In this document: positions 60,108 to 64,000 of the stretch, in pieces | Layout of the letters: each line of letters begins with the position of its first letter | How positions within the stretch are numbered: the stretch's first letter is position 1 | NCBI GenBank assembly: GCA_963978895.1 | Contig: OZ022240.1 | Span: 18,285,136 to 18,349,135 of the forward strand | Reading direction: 5' to 3' | DNA: 64,000 bases | Source of the DNA: Erpobdella octoculata | Lineage: Eukaryota; Annelida; Clitellata; Hirudinida; Erpobdellidae | The notes under the pieces: model-generated | The model's input: the letters and a program-made list of their open reading frames with translations, nothing else | Databases searched by the model: none | Told to the model about the DNA's origin: nothing | Translations under genes and position numbers: made by a program

Positions 60108-60280
60108 GTTCGGGTTCATGTTTTTAAAATTTCGGGTTCAGGTATCCAAAAAAGACCAGGTAGTGACATCCTTAATGTTAAGTAATTATTAATCTGTTGG
60201 CAATAAGGTATTCAGCAAGTGCCTAAGAAATAGGTGAAGAATGTGGTGTTGACAACCAATAAATAAATGCTCATCTAGAC

Positions 60281-60590
60281 CACTGGTTCTTGAACTTTTA
60301 AGAATCAGGGACCAGCTGTATATTCGCATATAAAATACAAAATTTTGTCTGGCAATCAAATCCAAAATAATAGTAAATTAGAAGGACGAACCCTTATAAT
60401 ATCTTAATTTCTTAGTGAAATTACTCTAAAATCATAATAATGCAAAATAGTGACTAAACTAATAAACTGTTTTACGAAATTCAGTAATTATATATGTTAT
60501 TTATTGCTAAATATAACATTAAATATTAAAACATATTTATTATAGTTAAAAGTAAGAATTCAACTTTTTAGAAATAATAACTGGTAATTT
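60281..60590 (+). mobile_element. hAT-type MITE-like repeat (copy of 31,257)
   Basis: Starts CACTGGTTCTTGAAC, then CAGGGACCAGCTGTA, AATAATGCAAAATAGTGACTAA (as AATGCAAAATAGTGACTAA) and other blocks shared with the copy before OXR1 exon 9. Confidence 0.6.
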
Positions 60591-60845
60591 CATGGCACAA
60601 GGAGACTTACTCCTATTTAAAAGCACCATACTGAACTAATTAAAGTTTAATTAATTAAAACCTCGGTAAACTTAAAGTATTAAACAAAGTCGTATTGGAA
60701 AAAAGAAATAAACACAAGATTGACGAAACAGTTAACAGTGATTAATTTATTATTACTTTCAATAAATTATTTAAAACCATACTTCTAAGAACGTGCACAT
60801 ATCATATTTATTATTAAAAAAGTTTGTGGAAGAATTATTTTTTAA

Positions 60846-61290
60846 TTAATTACGAATTTTACTATAAGATATTTTAATCCTTAACCGTGTTTGCTTCCTT
60901 GCTTGATCCATACGTTCTATACCAATAAAAAAAAAAACAACTTCCCGTAATCCAATCAGGTTGAAATTTTGTGTATTATCCGGATTGATTATACTTGCTA
61001 TATAATAGTCAATCAATCTTGCTGATAACCATTCCCTGTCATACAAAGTGACAAAATCATCTAAATATAAATTTTGATTGCCACTCTTACATAGGATTGC
61101 AGTTGTGTTTAAACTTAATTCTTTATAATATTTCTCCTCGAGAACTAGACCATTTTCAGCCTTTTGGATATTTATTGTAAGAGCAGTAAGAGGCACTGGC
61201 AAAAGCTGTTTTTTGGCAGCAAGAGCTTCGAAATAAGATTTATCTTTTTTCTGCTTTCCTTTGAGTTATAAATATTTTCCTTGGCCGGTC
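60846..61290 (-). pseudogene. C48/Ulp1-like cysteine protease fragment, probably transposon-derived
   Basis: A minus-strand frame of ~118 codons plus an upstream in-frame extension (KSYFEALAAKKQLLPVPLTA) carries LYLDDFVTLYDREWLSARLI and DYYIASI. This resembles the start of the Ulp1/SENP fold (L..W-L-N-D-x-x-I-x-x-Y). The His-Asp-Cys catalytic part is missing; the frame runs into QNFNLIGLREVVFFF and stops at 60,846. Further upstream (to 61,387), basic residues (TGRRKVRKRP) lie in a shifted frame, implying at least one frameshift. Ulp1-like domains occur in several DNA transposons, so a transposon relic is likelier than a host SENP gene. Confidence 0.5.
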
Positions 61291-61601
61291 TCTTCCTAAC
61301 CTTTCTCCTACCAGTGGGAAGTTTCTCGAGAGTTTCCTTGCATCGATATAATATCCGGTGTGTCGTTAACGAGCAGTTCATTTGCATAATAGTTGCAAGG
61401 AGCCCAGCCTGATTAAGTAACCATATGCTGTGTCGTGTGCGTTAAAAGATAGATTTTTAAAATTCGTATAACTTTTAACTTAAACATAATAAATCTATTT
61501 TGTTTTTAACATAGGATTGGAATTAACAAGTTCTATTTAGACTTGTTTCAATTTTTAAAAATGGACCAGATTTGCCAAAAATAGAACCTAAGGTTATCTC
61601 C

Positions 61602-61888
61602 ATACATTTAGATACGGAAAACATACCCTGATCTATATTTTGCTTCATAACTTTTGTATTTGTTGGAATATTTTCAAAAAATTAGTTTCTTTGTTTAGCT
61701 TATATATTTGTCTTTCTAATGCATTAAGTTACAAACCCAATGCAGTCAAAAATTGTAATCTACATGGCCCCAAACGCAAGTGAAAAATCCTCTCCATACA
61801 TTTACATAGGAACGGCGACGGTTTTTCGCCTATAACTTTTTTATTTTTTGCAATATTAAATTTATTTTTACACCATTATATTTTTGGT
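61602..61888 (+). repeat. Second copy of the 51,053 MITE (left TIR missing)
   Basis: ACATTTAGATACGGAAAACA through CACCATTATATTTTT matches 51,108-51,381 with few differences and in the same orientation. Confidence 0.85.
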
Positions 61889-62451
61889 AAAGTTCTAGTA
61901 TAGCGTCATCGGCCGATTTCGGTGAAAAATTACCGGTTTTTAACGTAAATGATATTTAAAAGAAAACTAAAGACCAATTAAAACATAAATAATTTTTAAA
62001 AAAACCAGAAATTATATGACTTTAGAACATTTAATAATTGCTGCCGAAGCTTATGTAGTTCCCGGTGAAGATCTATTTGTCAATAGCGATAGAAGTGAAC
62101 AGTGGGAATAAAGAAAATAAAAATTAAACACATTTAAAATAAAAATAGACAGTTTAGGAAACAAAAATAAACATTAAAATTATGAAAATTAAAACTTAAA
62201 AAATAACAGTTTGTTTTAGAAGTACGGGTTGCGTAACCCGCTCCATATCTAAAACAGTTTCTTTAAATGCGACGGTTTTGTCAATATGCTTTAAGACAAA
62301 TAAGAATCATTAAGAACAATAAATAACCAGCGGAAAACCAAGAAAAAATAAAATAATATCAAAGTAGAAGTACTTGGTTGTCTTTATTACGGTTTCCACC
62401 ATATTTCTTGGAGTAGAAATTCTGAGTTTTAGAGGTCATGATTGGTACCAG
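61889..62451. other. Non-coding AT-rich stretch
   Basis: No frame, repeat or RNA gene recognised. A short GTACGGGTTGCGTAACCCGC palindrome-like segment lies at ~62,222. Confidence 0.5.
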
Positions 62452-62655
62452 AATCGTGTGGAGGAGCGAGAAAGCGATCGAGAGCGGAAAAGTGACCAGG
62501 AGCGGGAAATCGACCAGAAGCGGGAAAGCGACCGGAAGCGGGAATGCGACCGGGAGCGGGAAAGCAACAGGGAGCGTAAGAGTAAGCGGGAAGGGAAACG
62601 GGAGCGAGAGAAAAAACGATAGAAAAACCCCCGGCAAGGCCGGGTACCCGCTAGT
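62452..62655 (+). mobile_element. Helentron-like 3' end fragment
   Basis: GGAGCGAGAAAGCGATCGAG, about seven 18-bp units, then CCCCGGCAAGGCCGGGTACC and CTAGT at 62,651-62,655. Confidence 0.75.
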
Positions 62656-62753
62656 CACGGATAAATTTCCGCTCAGCGCTTTGATTTTTTAAAATTTAAG
62701 ATGCATATTAAATAATTAAACAATTATTTTGAACACTTTAACATTTATTTGTT

Positions 62754-63684
<931 letters not shown>

Positions 63685-63738
63685 ATAGAATTGTTAGAAT
63701 GAAAAATATAAATCATGAACTCAGTCAATAGGAAAAAG

Positions 63739-63739
<1 letters not shown>

Positions 63740-63769
<30 letters not shown>

Positions 63770-63784
63770 CATATATATACATAC

Positions 63785-63833
<49 letters not shown>

Positions 63834-63900
63834 CACATATATATATACACATATATATACACACATATATATATATATATATACATATCTATATATATAC

Positions 63901-63971
<71 letters not shown>

Positions 63972-64000
63972 TATATTACATTACATATATATATATATAC
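63740..64000. repeat. (AT)n/(ATAC)n microsatellite at window end
   Basis: Interrupted ATATAC and pure AT runs extending to the right edge, directly beyond the 5' end of the Helentron-like element. Confidence 0.95.

Overview
This is an AT-rich, intron-rich metazoan nuclear segment. It carries three conserved animal genes, split by GT-AG introns, in a dense matrix of transposons. The mix of MULE, hAT, mariner-type and Helitron/Helentron-like DNA elements, CR1/Jockey-group LINEs, a tRNA-derived SINE and a BEL/Pao LTR element points to an invertebrate. The sequence alone does not let me name the phylum.

Layout. Positions 1-11,250 are almost entirely repeats. They hold a MULE-like element with long terminal inverted repeats built on a 20-bp tandem array (1-2,890), dispersed CTGT-rich repeats, a nested satellite-like block (4.2-9.5 kb) enclosing an internally deleted hAT element (5,527-6,744), and Helentron-like ends. 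A TDP-43 gene (TARDBP, + strand, 11,900-14,710, four coding exons) follows. About 1.6 kb downstream starts an OXR1/NCOA7-type LysM-TLDc gene (+ strand, 16,313-42,323). I resolved it into 17 coding exons whose phases agree throughout, giving 918 codons plus stop. Its introns hold a SINE, a CR1-like LINE with an open 871-codon ORF, a decayed LINE, a 3.2-kb hAT element and a complete Helentron-like element. Tail-to-tail with it, on the - strand, is a TspanC8 tetraspanin (44,615-59,696, seven coding exons, 268 aa, eight cysteines in the large loop). Its 9.4-kb second coding intron contains a complete BEL/Pao element (51,690-57,467). From about 57.6 kb to the end, Helentron-like fragments and AT microsatellites dominate, with a decayed C48/Ulp1-type protease fragment near 61 kb.

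How the genes relate. TDP-43 is a UG-binding splicing regulator. The window shows a possible alternative terminal intron in its own transcript and a (GT)9 tract in the first coding intron of the adjacent OXR1 gene, so autoregulation and neighbour regulation are both testable. The tetraspanin is functionally unrelated (ADAM10/Notch trafficking in its family) and is only a convergent neighbour.

Most unusual item. The BEL/Pao element has LTRs that read as identical and a perfect 5-bp target duplication, so it is a recent insertion. It has gag, protease and integrase, but the reverse transcriptase/RNase H region is replaced by a long open acidic, Asn/Ser-rich stretch. It looks like a protein-coding yet RT-less element mobilised in trans.
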